From assembly GCF_000410875.1 (NCBI RefSeq), contig NZ_AROI01000020.1, positions 62,001 through 126,000 of the forward strand: a stretch of DNA of 64,000 bases, written 5' to 3'. How positions within the stretch are numbered: the first letter of the stretch is position 1; every line of letters begins with the position of its first letter. Below the pieces are notes generated by a model that saw nothing but the letters and a program-made list of their open reading frames with translations, made no database searches and had not been told where the DNA came from. The stretch comes from Halopseudomonas pelagia CL-AP6 (GTDB lineage: Bacteria > Pseudomonadota > Gammaproteobacteria > Pseudomonadales > Pseudomonadaceae). The translations under genes were made by a program, and so were the position numbers. Shown here in pieces: positions 44,483-53,188 of the stretch.

Positions 44483-45243
44483 CAGGGTTTGATGCCCCGA
44501 TGCAGTGCCACCACGCCGCCGGTCATGTTGTGGTAAGTCACGCGGGCAAAGCCGGCCTCGACCATCATCGCCTTGAGCGTTTCCTGATCAGGATGCATGC
44601 GGATCGATTCTGCCAGATAGCGATAGCTTTCTGAGTCGTTGGTCACCAGCTTGCCCATCAACGGCAGCAGCCGGAAAGAATACTGGTCGTAAGCCTTGGA
44701 CAGCATCTTGTTGCCCGGCTTGGAAAACTCCAGGACCAGCAAGCGCCCGCCAGGCTTGAGGACACGCAGCATGGAAGCGATAGCGCGATCCTTGTGCGTA
44801 ACATTGCGCAGGCCAAAGGCAATGGTAATGCAGTCAAAGTGATTGTCCGGGAAGGGCAGCGCCTCTGCGTCCGCCTGGACAAACCGCACGTTGCCAGCAA
44901 TACCCAAATCGAGCAAACGGTCGCGACCGACCTTGAGCATGGAGTCGTTGATGTCGGCCAGCACGACCTCGCCGCCAGGGCCGACCAGCTTGGAAAATCG
45001 GCGTGTCAGGTCGCCGGTGCCGCCGGCGATATCAAGCACCTTGTTGCCCGGGCGCACACCGGATAACTCGATGGTAAAACGCTTCCACAAACGATGGATG
45101 CCGCCTGACATCAGGTCGTTCATCAGGTCGTAACGCGCCGCGACCGAGTGAAATACATCGGCAACGCGTTGCGCCTTCTCGGATTCGGCGACCGTCTGAA
45201 AGCCGAAGTGGGTGGTGTTATCTTGGTTCTGCTTGTCCGTCAT
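44482..45243 (-). CDS. ubiE: UbiE, ubiquinone/menaquinone C-methyltransferase
   Basis: SAM-dependent C-methyltransferase of 253 aa acting on demethylmenaquinol and 2-methoxy-6-polyprenylbenzoquinol. Motifs are [36 protein letters not shown] (SAM loop), [28 protein letters not shown] and [15 protein letters not shown]. The ATG at 45243 has GGAT five bases upstream. First gene of the minus-strand run. Confidence 0.97.
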   Translation of the reverse strand: MTDKQNQDNTTHFGFQTVAESEKAQRVADVFHSVAARYDLMNDLMSGGIHRLWKRFTIELSGVRPGNKVLDIAGGTGDLTRRFSKLVGPGGEVVLADINDSMLKVGRDRLLDLGIAGNVRFVQADAEALPFPDNHFDCITIAFGLRNVTHKDRAIASMLRVLKPGGRLLVLEFSKPGNKMLSKAYDQYSFRLLPLMGKLVTNDSESYRYLAESIRMHPDQETLKAMMVEAGFARVTYHNMTGGVVALHRGIKP

Positions 45244-45409
45244 GGGATCCGTCTGCCTGGGCAAATCAGCCCACATTCTACCCGCTTTTTTCGCCCCAGC
45301 GGGGGTTTTCAGTAGGGTCAAGTGATGCACGGACGGATGACGCCCCGCCACCTTTGGGGCATGCTATGTCTTTTCACCGCGACCCATCATTAGAAGAAGA
45401 GAGACGAAC

Positions 45410-45685
45410 ATGGCAACTGTCGATATCACCCGTGAGCATAACCTCGGCAAGGAAGTCGCTCGAGAGCGAGCCCAGAAGCTGGCTGATAAGCTGGCGCAGA
45501 AACTGGATGCAAAATGCACTTGGGAAGGCGATGACCTGACCTTCAAGCGCAGCGGTGCAGATGGTTGCATCAGTGTGTCGGAGGATCAGGTAAGGGTGAC
45601 CGTCAAGCTGGGGCTGATGCTCACGCCCATGGCGGGCATGGTTAAAAGCGAAATCGACAAGGCGCTGGACAAGTATCTGGGCTGA
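45410..45685 (+). CDS. Polyhydroxyalkanoic acid system family protein
   Basis: Small 91-aa protein of the PHA_gran_rgn family: DITREHNLGKEVARERAQKLADKLAQKLDAKCTWEGDDL and VTVKLGLMLTPMAGMVKSEIDKALDKYL. Its name comes from genomic proximity to PHA genes and its biochemical role is not established. The same gene sits between ubiE and the phasins in P. aeruginosa. Divergent from ubiE; GAGAG ribosome site upstream. Confidence 0.92.
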   Translation: MATVDITREHNLGKEVARERAQKLADKLAQKLDAKCTWEGDDLTFKRSGADGCISVSEDQVRVTVKLGLMLTPMAGMVKSEIDKALDKYLG

Positions 45686-45694
45686 TTTGCCGTT

Positions 45695-45720
45695 TTAGTA
45701 TGTGTTTTCTAATTTTGCTG
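45695..45720 (+). promoter_or_regulatory. Phasin upstream motif, copy 1 (candidate PhaD site)
   Basis: A 26-bp element with inverted core TTAG-N10-CTAA, starting 98 bp before the phaI ATG. Twenty-one of 26 positions match copy 2 at 47103-47128 before the third phasin gene. Confidence 0.6.
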
Positions 45721-45792
45721 CGTAACTTGGCCGCTAAGGGTCGATTACCGACTCAGATGTGTATCCACTCTTCGTTATCAGGAGTCATCACC

Positions 45793-46215
45793 ATGGCTAA
45801 GAACACCGCAAAGAAAATCGAAATTGAAGCTGCATCCTTTACTGGCGACGTAAAGAACTACGCTCACCAGATCTGGTTGGCAGGCCTGGGTGCCTACGCC
45901 AAGGCTGGCAAGGAAGGCGCTGACTATTTCAAAAAACTGGTTTCCGAAGGCGAAGCCGTCGAGAAGCAAGGTAAGGAGCTGGTCTCCAGCCAGGTCGAGT
46001 CTGCTACCAGCAAGGTTAATAGCAAGGTCGAGAGCTTCAAAGAGCGCTTTCAGGCGCGCACTGGCGACAGCCTAAACAAGGTCGAAGAAGTATTCGATGA
46101 CCGTGTTGCCTCTGCCTTGAATCGTCTGGGTATCCCCAGCAAGAAGGACATTGACCAGTTGTCTGCTAAGCTGGATGATCTGAGTGCTGCACTCAAGTCG
46201 ATCGACAGCAAGTAA
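45793..46215 (+). CDS. phaI: PhaI-type phasin
   Basis: PHA-granule surface protein of 140 aa. The phasin motif YAHQIWLAGLGAYAKAGKEGADYFKKLVSEGEAVEKQGKEL is followed by an amphipathic helix and coiled coil, ending with the conserved RLGIPSKKDIDQLSAKLDDLSAALKSI. ATG 45793 has AGGAG nine bases upstream. Followed after 20 bp by phaF, the usual phaIF arrangement. Confidence 0.95.
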   Translation: MAKNTAKKIEIEAASFTGDVKNYAHQIWLAGLGAYAKAGKEGADYFKKLVSEGEAVEKQGKELVSSQVESATSKVNSKVESFKERFQARTGDSLNKVEEVFDDRVASALNRLGIPSKKDIDQLSAKLDDLSAALKSIDSK

Positions 46216-46235
46216 GGTTACAGAGGAGTTACTCC

Positions 46236-47027
46236 ATGGCGGGCAAGAAGAAGCAGGACAAAGACAACAACTGGGTCAGTGAGATCGAAAGCTACTCACG
46301 TCAGATCTGGTTGGCAGGTTTGGGCGCTTATGCCAAGGTTGGCAAGGAGGGCGTCAAGCTCTTCGAAAACCTGATCAAGGACGGCGAGGTGGCCGAGAAA
46401 GCCGCCAAGTCCGAAATTGACAAACAGGTTGGAACCATCAAGGGCAAAGCTGGCAAGAGCAAGAAGGATTCCGTTGCGGCGGCACAGTCCAAGGTCGACA
46501 AGGCTCGTGGTCGTGTGTCCGGTAAATGGAATGAGCTGGAAGAAGCCTTTGACAAGCGTTTGAACAGTGCCGTGTCCCGCCTGGGAGTTCCCTCGCGTGA
46601 TGAGGTCAAGGCGCTTAACAGCAAAGTTGACGAGCTGACTCGAATGATCAGCAAGATGACAGCTGGAAAAGCACCGGCCAAAGCCGCGACGAAGGCCGCG
46701 CCTAAAGCTGCTCCGAAAGCTGTCGCTAAGCCAGCGCCCACTAAGGCCGCCGCGGCGAAAGCACCGGCCAAGCCGAAGACGGTAGCCAGCAAGCCAGCTA
46801 CAGCCAGTGCGGCAGCCAAGCCTAAACCGGCTTCGGCAGCAGCTAAACCTGCAGCCAGGAAGGTCGCGCCGAAAGTCGCTCCGAAACCAGTTGCTAAGCC
46901 TACTGCTAAGCCAGCAGCAAAAGCCACACCCAAGGCTACCCCAGTAGCGAGCAAGCCGGCTGCACCAGCTGCGCCGGCAGCCACGGCAACGGTTGCTCCT
47001 GCGGCGGAGAAGCCCTCAGATTCTTGA
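46236..47027 (+). CDS. phaF: PhaF, phasin with histone H1-like tail
   Basis: 263 aa. The N-terminal phasin domain (SYSRQIWLAGLGAYAKVGKEGVKLFENLIKDGE) is followed by the coiled-coil RLGVPSRDEVKALNSKVDELTRMI. From about residue 143 comes a Lys/Ala/Pro-rich tail with repeats such as AKPAPTKAAAAKAPAKPKT and APKVAPKPVAKPTAKPAAK, resembling histone H1 and AlgP. In P. putida PhaF binds DNA through this tail and helps distribute granules at division. Terminator follows at 47044. Confidence 0.96.
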   Translation: MAGKKKQDKDNNWVSEIESYSRQIWLAGLGAYAKVGKEGVKLFENLIKDGEVAEKAAKSEIDKQVGTIKGKAGKSKKDSVAAAQSKVDKARGRVSGKWNELEEAFDKRLNSAVSRLGVPSRDEVKALNSKVDELTRMISKMTAGKAPAKAATKAAPKAAPKAVAKPAPTKAAAAKAPAKPKTVASKPATASAAAKPKPASAAAKPAARKVAPKVAPKPVAKPTAKPAAKATPKATPVASKPAAPAAPAATATVAPAAEKPSDS

Positions 47028-47043
47028 GGCTTTGGCAGTACCA

Positions 47044-47076
47044 AAACCCGACCCGCGCAAGCCGGTCGGGTTTTTT
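47044..47076 (+). terminator. Intrinsic terminator after phaF
   Basis: A 10-bp stem (AAACCCGACC / GGTCGGGTTT) with a 10-nt loop and a T-run, 17 bp past the phaF stop. Confidence 0.92.
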
Positions 47077-47102
47077 ATGGGTAGGTTATGGGCGAGCCGT
47101 TA

Positions 47103-47128
47103 TTAGTATGTTTTTTCTAAAATGACTG
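47103..47128 (+). promoter_or_regulatory. Phasin upstream motif, copy 2 (candidate PhaD site)
   Basis: Second copy of the TTAG-N10-CTAA element, starting 91 bp before the ATG of the third phasin gene and matching copy 1 at 21 of 26 positions. It follows the phaF terminator, so this gene should have its own promoter. Confidence 0.6.
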
Positions 47129-47193
47129 GGTAGTCTCGATGTTGTGGTTGGCAGCGATGCCGACCGAACCCTTATTAGCGAGGAGTGACTACC

Positions 47194-47628
47194 ATGGCAC
47201 AGGTTAAAAAAGAGCGTCTGATTGATTCGGGCATTAACGTTGCCACCGAAGTAACCGACAGTTTGAGAACTCAGGCACGCCAGGTTTGGCTGGCGACCCT
47301 AGGTGCTTATGCCAAAGTGGGTAAAGAAGGAGCCGCCTATTTCAAGGAGCTGGTGGGCGAAGGCCAAGCGCTTGAAAATCAGGGCAAGGAATTGATCTCC
47401 GAGCAGGTTGATAGTGCCACCAGCAAGGTGGAGCAATTCACGGCTGAGTTAAAGTCTCGCGTCGATTCGGCTACTGGCGGGCGCATGCAGAAGGTCGTTG
47501 GCTCGCTGGAAAAGGGCCGCGCCGAATTGTTGGGCCGGGTGGGCATTCCCAGCCGTAGTGAATTGCAGAAGCTGTCTGCCAAACTGGACGAGCTGAGCGC
47601 ATCGCTCAAAGACGCGAAGCTCGGCTGA
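47194..47628 (+). CDS. Additional PhaI-like phasin
   Basis: 144 aa with the phasin motif RQVWLATLGAYAKVGKEGAAYFKELVGEGQALENQGKEL and the same C-terminal RVGIPSRSELQKLSAKLDELSASLKDAK as PhaI. It appears to be a duplicate of phaI; P. aeruginosa and P. putida carry only phaI and phaF at this place as far as I know. The ATG at 47194 has AGGAG eight bases upstream. Separate transcription is suggested by the terminator before it and its own copy of the shared upstream motif. Confidence 0.9.
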   Translation: MAQVKKERLIDSGINVATEVTDSLRTQARQVWLATLGAYAKVGKEGAAYFKELVGEGQALENQGKELISEQVDSATSKVEQFTAELKSRVDSATGGRMQKVVGSLEKGRAELLGRVGIPSRSELQKLSAKLDELSASLKDAKLG

Positions 47629-47650
47629 CCGTCAGGTTGTTGTCCCCTTT

Positions 47651-47674
47651 ACCCGGCCTTAGGCCGGGTTTTTT
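47651..47674 (+). terminator. Intrinsic terminator after third phasin gene
   Basis: An 8-bp stem (ACCCGGCC / GGCCGGGT) with a 4-nt loop followed by a T-run, overlapping the stop codon of convergent phaD. Confidence 0.9.
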
Positions 47675-48287
47675 ATGTATAGCGGTTGATCAGCATCAGC
47701 ATCCATTCGCGGGTGTCGGCATCCAGATACGGCAACAGCAAGCCAAGGACCTGGCGCACGCCAAGGGAGGCGTCTTGCTGGTCGCCGCGGGTGATGCGCT
47801 GGTAGTCCAGCCAGAACAGGAAAGTCTGGCACAGGGCGTCCAACAAGCGCTCAAGACTGCCATCATCGCAGTCCATATGGCCTTGATCGCGCAATGCCAG
47901 TAGAACGCGCAGCAGCGTCTTGCGCAGAGCGGCGATCCAGTGTTGCATGGCGCGGTTGATAAAGTCGTAACGCCCGCTCAGGTTGGAAAGATCCTGGAAC
48001 AGAAAACGGTAGCTGATAATCGACTCGAACAGCAGGTGCAGGAATAGCCAGTAGTCCTCCGGGCTTAGTTCATCCGGATCGATATCCAGGTGCAGCAGCT
48101 TTTGGGTGTTGTCGATAAAGGCCTCTAGCAGAGCTTCTAGCAGAGCCTCCTTGCCGCGGAAATGGTAGTACAGGTTGCCCGGGCTGATATCCAGTTCATT
48201 GGCGATATCCAGCGTGGTCACGTTGGGTTCGCCGTGCTCGTTGAACAGCGCCAGTGTACATATCAGGATACGTTCGCGGGTTTTCAT
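47673..48287 (-). CDS. phaD: PhaD, TetR-family regulator of PHA genes
   Basis: 204 aa with an N-terminal TetR HTH (TRERILICTLALFNEHGEPNVTTLDIANELDISPGNLYYHFRGKEALLEALLEAF) and a helical ligand-binding half. In P. putida PhaD is a carbon-source-responsive activator of the phaC1 and phaI promoters, probably sensing an acyl-CoA. AAGGAG precedes the ATG; 9 bp after phaC2, so the last gene of phaC1-phaZ-phaC2-phaD. Confidence 0.95.
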   Translation of the reverse strand: MKTRERILICTLALFNEHGEPNVTTLDIANELDISPGNLYYHFRGKEALLEALLEAFIDNTQKLLHLDIDPDELSPEDYWLFLHLLFESIISYRFLFQDLSNLSGRYDFINRAMQHWIAALRKTLLRVLLALRDQGHMDCDDGSLERLLDALCQTFLFWLDYQRITRGDQQDASLGVRQVLGLLLPYLDADTREWMLMLINRYT

Positions 48288-48296
48288 GCAGCTCCT

Positions 48297-49928
48297 TCAG
48301 CAATCATGGACATAGCGCCCCGGCGCGGGGCCAAGCGTCGGACAATCAAGGCTGCCAAGGCTGCCAGTGGCTGGCTGTAATGCACCGCTGTGACGTCGCA
48401 GCCAGCCGCTCCAGTGCGGCCACCAGCTGCCGCGGTGCTCGACACTATTTGCCAGCCAGCCAGTAGCGTCCGCTATCGCCGGGCCACTGCGCAATACCGC
48501 GCCCGGATGCTCCGGAGGGTTTATCAGGCTCTGAATATGGCCGCTGTGGCTCTGCACAAAGAAAGCGTCGCCCCCGAGGCGTCCGCCAGGAAAGCAATTG
48601 GCCCAAGGCACAATATGATCACGCCGCGCGCCGAGATGCCAACTGGGCTGAGTGCAAGCCTTAAGATCGATGGAGTGGCCGAGCAGGCAGAGGTGGCCAG
48701 GCCGGCTCAACGGATCGCGCTGAAACAGGTCGAGCAAGTCTTCTACCAAGCGGGCCGGCAGGCGAGTACTGTCCTGGCTCCAGTAGAGGATGTCGCGCCG
48801 GGCCAACGGCTGGTCCAGCGCATAGCGGGCCAACGCCTGAGGCCAGACGAATTGCTCCGGCCGCAGCCAGGCAAAACTGGCGGCAAGCTGGCGGGCACTC
48901 AGATAGCCTTGCTGCCATAAGCGGGCACGCAACCTTTGTTGCGTGGCCGGGCCACTCAGGTGCAGCAACGGGGTATCCAGATGCGGGTTGATCGGGGTGA
49001 CCAGATAGCTGGCCGAGCAGAGTCTTGCACCGTCACCTCTGGCCTGCAGCAGCCCTTGAAGCAACAGCCCGAGAATGCCGCCAGCGCAGACCCCGAGTAA
49101 ACTGGCCTGTTGGCTGTTGCTTATCCTGCTGCTGGCTGTCAGAGCCCGGTCGCAGGCGCCCACATAGCGACTGAAGCCCCACTCGCAATGCTCCGCCTGC
49201 GGGTTTCGCCAACTGATCAGAAACACCTGCAACCCCTGATCCAGCGCATGACGGATCAAGCTTTGCTGCGGGTTCAAATCCAGCAGATAGAAGCGATTGA
49301 GCGGCGGCGGAATTATTAGCAAGGGGCGTTGGTGAACTTCAGGCCGCCTTGGCTGGTATTGGATCAGTTCAAACATAGGATCGCGCAGCACAACCTGTCC
49401 TGCAGTGGTGGCCAGGTCACGGCCGACCAGGTAACTGTCTTCCTCGGTCAGCGGTGCCAGCGGCCGGCCAATGGCCAGATCGCAAGCCAGCCGCTTTAGC
49501 CCGCCGGCCAAACTGCGGCCGCTGCTACGTTTCAGCTGGCGCAAAAAGACTGGATTGAGCGGGCTATTACTCGGCGCCAAAGCGGCCGCTACTTGCATGC
49601 CCAGCCAGGTTAGTCGGCTGCGGTCCGCTTCGCTTAGCGCAAGCTGTTCAAACCAGACTCCCGTCGTATTCTGGCAGCTCAGCCAGGCTTGCAATGCCCG
49701 GCGTTGTATTGGGTCCTGCCAGCCTGGGTCATGGAACACAGCATGGTTGGCGGGCAAGGGCTCATCGCTGGTGCCGCTCAGCGCTTCCAGCAACCGCGTG
49801 CTGAGGTCAAGGGCGTGGCGGGCATGATGGCATGGCTGCGCCGGAAGCGTTCCCAGCAGCGCCCGTAGGCTGTCGATAAGGTCCCCGCTTGTGGCGGCAT
49901 GGGTATCGGGGTCTCTTGTTGCAGGCAT
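48297..49928 (-). CDS. phaC2: PhaC2-like class II PHA synthase, strongly diverged
   Basis: 543-aa alpha/beta-hydrolase-fold polymerase in the phaC2 position. The catalytic triad is kept: Cys 281 in LLGVCAGG, Asp 437 in RRDHIVPW and His 464 in SHSGHIQSLINPP. Elsewhere it departs from class II synthases: the first ~60 residues are unlike PhaC1, and the cap segment that in PhaC1 reads WNYWVNNYLLGNEPP is here WPQALARYALDQPLA. Conserved anchors such as ELIQYQP, FLISWRNP and DILYWSQDSTRLPA show common descent. Predicted to polymerise (R)-3-hydroxyacyl-CoA, with specificity uncertain. AAGGA lies upstream of the ATG. Confidence 0.88.
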   Translation of the reverse strand: MPATRDPDTHAATSGDLIDSLRALLGTLPAQPCHHARHALDLSTRLLEALSGTSDEPLPANHAVFHDPGWQDPIQRRALQAWLSCQNTTGVWFEQLALSEADRSRLTWLGMQVAAALAPSNSPLNPVFLRQLKRSSGRSLAGGLKRLACDLAIGRPLAPLTEEDSYLVGRDLATTAGQVVLRDPMFELIQYQPRRPEVHQRPLLIIPPPLNRFYLLDLNPQQSLIRHALDQGLQVFLISWRNPQAEHCEWGFSRYVGACDRALTASSRISNSQQASLLGVCAGGILGLLLQGLLQARGDGARLCSASYLVTPINPHLDTPLLHLSGPATQQRLRARLWQQGYLSARQLAASFAWLRPEQFVWPQALARYALDQPLARRDILYWSQDSTRLPARLVEDLLDLFQRDPLSRPGHLCLLGHSIDLKACTQPSWHLGARRDHIVPWANCFPGGRLGGDAFFVQSHSGHIQSLINPPEHPGAVLRSGPAIADATGWLANSVEHRGSWWPHWSGWLRRHSGALQPATGSLGSLDCPTLGPAPGRYVHDC

Positions 49929-49970
49929 CCAGCAATCCTTGTCCAGATACGGGGTTGGCGGCAGGCGTGA

Positions 49971-50828
49971 TCAGGACTTGATGACGACGCTGGTCGGCGG
50001 GCGGATGACCGCCGGATGCTTTTCCTCGGCAAGAAAGCGCATGATGATCGGCGCTACTGAGTCAGCGCGGGTCACCAGAAATAGGTGCCCATCGTCGATC
50101 ACATGTAGCTCCGCGTTGGGGATGCGCCAGGCGATCATGCGCATATTGACCAGCGGAATGATCGGGTCATCATCGCCGGCTAGAACTAGCGTGGGTTGCC
50201 TGATCTTGTGCAGCCAGTGAACGCTGGTCCAGCCAAGCCCGGCGAACAGTTGCCAGTAGTAACCAACCTTTCCCGAAGAGCGCACTTTGGCCGCATGCGA
50301 TCGGGCCAGGTTGGGGTCACGCCGAAACGCGCCGCCGTAGATATCCGGGGCAATCTTGACCACGTGGGAAGGCTGCAGATAGCGCCGCGGGCTGGCCATT
50401 TTCAACAGCACATGTGGTCGCCCAGGCACCATGATCATTCCCGCAGCGGTGGCGGCCAGAATCAGTTTCTTACAGCGCTCGGGGTAGTCATGGGCAAACT
50501 GCTGGGCCAGAGCACCGCCCCAGGAAACACCGATCACATTCACTTGCGCATAGTTCAGGTAATCCAGCATCCGCGCCGCGAGCTTGGCCAATCCGGGAAA
50601 ACGAAAGGGTGTCGACGGAGTGGACGAACCGCCGACGCCGGGCGCATCAAACACGATGACTTCCATGTCCGGGTCCAACGCCTGGACAAACGGAAACACC
50701 AACTCCAGGTTGGCGCCAATACCGTTAAACACCAGTAGCGGCGGCATGTGGTCCTTGCCGGGCCGCACGGCCGTTCGCAATAACTGGCCATTCAGTTCGA
50801 TGGTGCGAAATACAAAAGATTGGGGCAT
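49971..50828 (-). CDS. phaZ: PhaZ, intracellular mcl-PHA depolymerase
   Basis: Alpha/beta-hydrolase of 285 aa on PHA granules releasing 3-hydroxyalkanoates. Ser 102 is in GVSWGGALAQQ, with Asp 221 (AGDDDPIIP) and His 248 (IDDGHLF), the same triad numbering as I recall for P. putida PhaZ. Opening blocks LLVFNGIGANLELVFPF and FDAPGVGGSSTP are conserved. It lies between the two synthase genes, as in other mcl-PHA loci. Confidence 0.96.
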   Translation of the reverse strand: MPQSFVFRTIELNGQLLRTAVRPGKDHMPPLLVFNGIGANLELVFPFVQALDPDMEVIVFDAPGVGGSSTPSTPFRFPGLAKLAARMLDYLNYAQVNVIGVSWGGALAQQFAHDYPERCKKLILAATAAGMIMVPGRPHVLLKMASPRRYLQPSHVVKIAPDIYGGAFRRDPNLARSHAAKVRSSGKVGYYWQLFAGLGWTSVHWLHKIRQPTLVLAGDDDPIIPLVNMRMIAWRIPNAELHVIDDGHLFLVTRADSVAPIIMRFLAEEKHPAVIRPPTSVVIKS

Positions 50829-50851
50829 GTATGGGTCTCTTTGGAGCGCTC

Positions 50852-52531
50852 CTAGCGTTCGTGGACGTAGGTCCCTGGCGCCGCTTCCATCGGCGGGAAG
50901 TCTTCATCACCCAATACTGCAGGTGCTGCTTTGAGTTTGCCGCCACGAGCATGTAGCCAGTCACGCCAGTACTGCCACCAGGAGTCTGACTGTTTGGTAG
51001 CGGTTTCCAGCCATCTTTTAGGCTCGTCGGGCATCTCGGTGTTGGTGAAGAAGCGAGATTTTGGATTGCCCGGTGGGTTGAGGATGCTCTGGATATGCCC
51101 GCTGGAGGACAGTACGAACTCACATTTGCCGCCGAGCAGCTTGGCGGATTTGTAACAGGCATCCCACGGCGTAATGTGATCGTTCAGGCCGGCGATACAG
51201 AAGAAGTCTGCCTTGACTTGCTTGAGATCGATCGGCGTACCACAGACTTCTAGCGCTTTGGCGCGGGTCAGTGGGTTGGTCTTGAACATCTCCAGGAACT
51301 CGCCATGCAGCGCTGCCGGCAGCCGCGTTGTGTCGTTATTCCAGAACAGAATATCGAACACGGGCGGCTCATTGCCCAGCAGGTAATTATTTACCCAGTA
51401 GTTCCAGATCAGATCATTGGGCCGCATCCAGGCGAAGATTTTGGCCATATCTTTGCCTTCCAGTACGCCGCTTTGGTAGGACATCCGTCGTGCCGATTCG
51501 ATGGACTTCTCGTCAGCAAACAGCGCCACCTGAGTCTTGATGCCGGTGTCGAGCACGCTCACCAACAGCGTGAAGGAGCTGACCTTTTTCTCTTTCAACG
51601 CGGCATAATGGCCCAATAGCGAAGCGGTGGTGATGCCGCCGGAGCACGCGCCGAGCATGCTCAAATCCTTGCTGCCAGTGATTTTCAGAACGATATCGAC
51701 AGCCTCTTTCAGTGCTTCGATATAGGTCGACAAGCCCCACTCGCGCTGCGCTTTGGTCGGATTGCGCCAGCTGACCACAAAGGTCTGCATGTGGTTCAGG
51801 GTCAGGTAGCGGGCCAGGCTTTTCTCTGGCGACAAATCGAATATATAAAACTTATTGATTTGCGGTGGTACCACCAGCACGGGCTTTTCATACACCTCTT
51901 CGGTAAGAGGCTTGTACTGGATCAGTTCCAGCACCTCGTTGCGGAACACCACAGAACCCTTGGTGATGGCCAGATTCTTGCCCACTTCAAAGGCGTTCAT
52001 ATTGACTTGGCTAGGCATGCCGCCATTGTTGGCAATATCTTGGGCCAGATGAGTCAGACCATCGAACAGGCTCTTGCCGCCAGTTTCAAAAAAGCGCTTT
52101 ATGGCGGCTGGGTTCAAGGCCGTGTTGGTCGGGGACATGGCCTCGGTCATCAGCGAAATGACAAACTGAGCGCGCGCCACATCCTGAGAGGGTAGCTGCG
52201 AGCTGGTGATCCAGGTGTTGAGCTCCTTGCGCCAAGCCAGGTAACTCTGCATATAGCGTCGGTACAGCGGGTTCTGACTCCAGGTCGGATCGAGAAAACG
52301 CTTGTCTGCCGGGTCCGGGGCAATGTCAGAGCGCCCAATCATTACATCCTTTAACGCAAGGCCGAAACGGCCGAGATGTTTGAGGCTGTGGACCGGCTGC
52401 TTGACGGTCTGGCGCATGACCTGGCGGGCGGTACTGATGATGTCGCGGGTAGGCGCGCTGATGATCGGGTTAGGGCCGAGTATACTGTCACTGGCCTGCT
52501 GGCCGAGCTCTTCGTCTTTTTTATGGGCCAT
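50852..52531 (-). CDS. phaC1: PhaC1, class II PHA synthase
   Basis: 559-aa synthase polymerising medium-chain (R)-3-hydroxyacyl-CoA. The lipase-like box is LGACSGG with Cys 296; Asp 451 is in LNDHITPWD and His 479 in SSGHIQSILNPPGNP. The cap region MRPNDLIWNYWVNNYLLGNEPP and the ending EAAPGTYVHER are typical. The ATG at 52531 (MAHKKDEELG) has GGAG nine bases upstream. First gene of the phaC1ZC2D operon. The upstream 240 bp lack an obvious copy of the phasin TTAG-N10-CTAA motif. Confidence 0.97.
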   Translation of the reverse strand: MAHKKDEELGQQASDSILGPNPIISAPTRDIISTARQVMRQTVKQPVHSLKHLGRFGLALKDVMIGRSDIAPDPADKRFLDPTWSQNPLYRRYMQSYLAWRKELNTWITSSQLPSQDVARAQFVISLMTEAMSPTNTALNPAAIKRFFETGGKSLFDGLTHLAQDIANNGGMPSQVNMNAFEVGKNLAITKGSVVFRNEVLELIQYKPLTEEVYEKPVLVVPPQINKFYIFDLSPEKSLARYLTLNHMQTFVVSWRNPTKAQREWGLSTYIEALKEAVDIVLKITGSKDLSMLGACSGGITTASLLGHYAALKEKKVSSFTLLVSVLDTGIKTQVALFADEKSIESARRMSYQSGVLEGKDMAKIFAWMRPNDLIWNYWVNNYLLGNEPPVFDILFWNNDTTRLPAALHGEFLEMFKTNPLTRAKALEVCGTPIDLKQVKADFFCIAGLNDHITPWDACYKSAKLLGGKCEFVLSSSGHIQSILNPPGNPKSRFFTNTEMPDEPKRWLETATKQSDSWWQYWRDWLHARGGKLKAAPAVLGDEDFPPMEAAPGTYVHER

Positions 52532-52770
52532 CTTGTGAAGCTCCGGTACGTGACTGAATCGGCAGAAAAACAGAGAAATACGGTGGGCAAAGCATTCAGG
52601 ACAGCATAGCTTGCGCAACGTATCGACCTGTTACAACTCTCTGCATTGTCCTCTGAAAATGATTGGATATGAGACAAGTTAGCACGCGCGAAGCCGGCTG
52701 TTAAACCGATTTCGCTTCAGGATCAGCGATTAACCTGGCGTGGTGCGCAGAGGTCTTTCAATGCCTGATT

Positions 52771-53151
52771 TTAGTGCAGCAGACGTACGGCGGAGGTGTG
52801 CGGATCGCGGCTGGCGCCGGCGTTGGAGATTTGCTCAAGATAGGCTTTCCAGAGCGGTTCGTACTCGGTAGCCAGATGGTGAAGATAGTCCCAGCTGTAC
52901 AGGCCACTGTCATGCCCGTCATCAAAGGTCAATTTCAACGCATAACGCCCTGTCGGTTCAACGCCGATCAACGCGACTTGCTGTTTGCCGGTTTGCAACA
53001 CCGGCTTGCCGTGCCCGCGCACCTCCGCCGAAGGCGACATCACCCGCAAAAACTCTGCCGGCAACGCAAACAGCCGGCCATCGGCGTAGCCAAGTTCCAG
53101 CGTACGTGAAGCTTTGCGTAACTTGATGTTGACGGGAATAGGTGCGGACAT
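52771..53151 (-). CDS. DUF971 protein (gamma-butyrobetaine hydroxylase-like N-terminal domain)
   Basis: 126 aa with PVNIKLRKASRTLELGYADGRLFALPAEFLRVMSPSAEV, ALIGVEPTGRYALKLTFDDGHDSGLYSWDYLHHLA, the beta-rich domain found at the N-terminus of gamma-butyrobetaine hydroxylases and as a stand-alone protein. Stand-alone members are sometimes linked to iron-sulfur cluster work, but the role is not settled. ATG 53151 has AGGA eight bases upstream. It follows hslVU, as in P. aeruginosa. Confidence 0.9.
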   Translation of the reverse strand: MSAPIPVNIKLRKASRTLELGYADGRLFALPAEFLRVMSPSAEVRGHGKPVLQTGKQQVALIGVEPTGRYALKLTFDDGHDSGLYSWDYLHHLATEYEPLWKAYLEQISNAGASRDPHTSAVRLLH

Positions 53152-53188
53152 TTGGGTCATCCTGTGAAGCTAGAGGCCATACTCCGTC

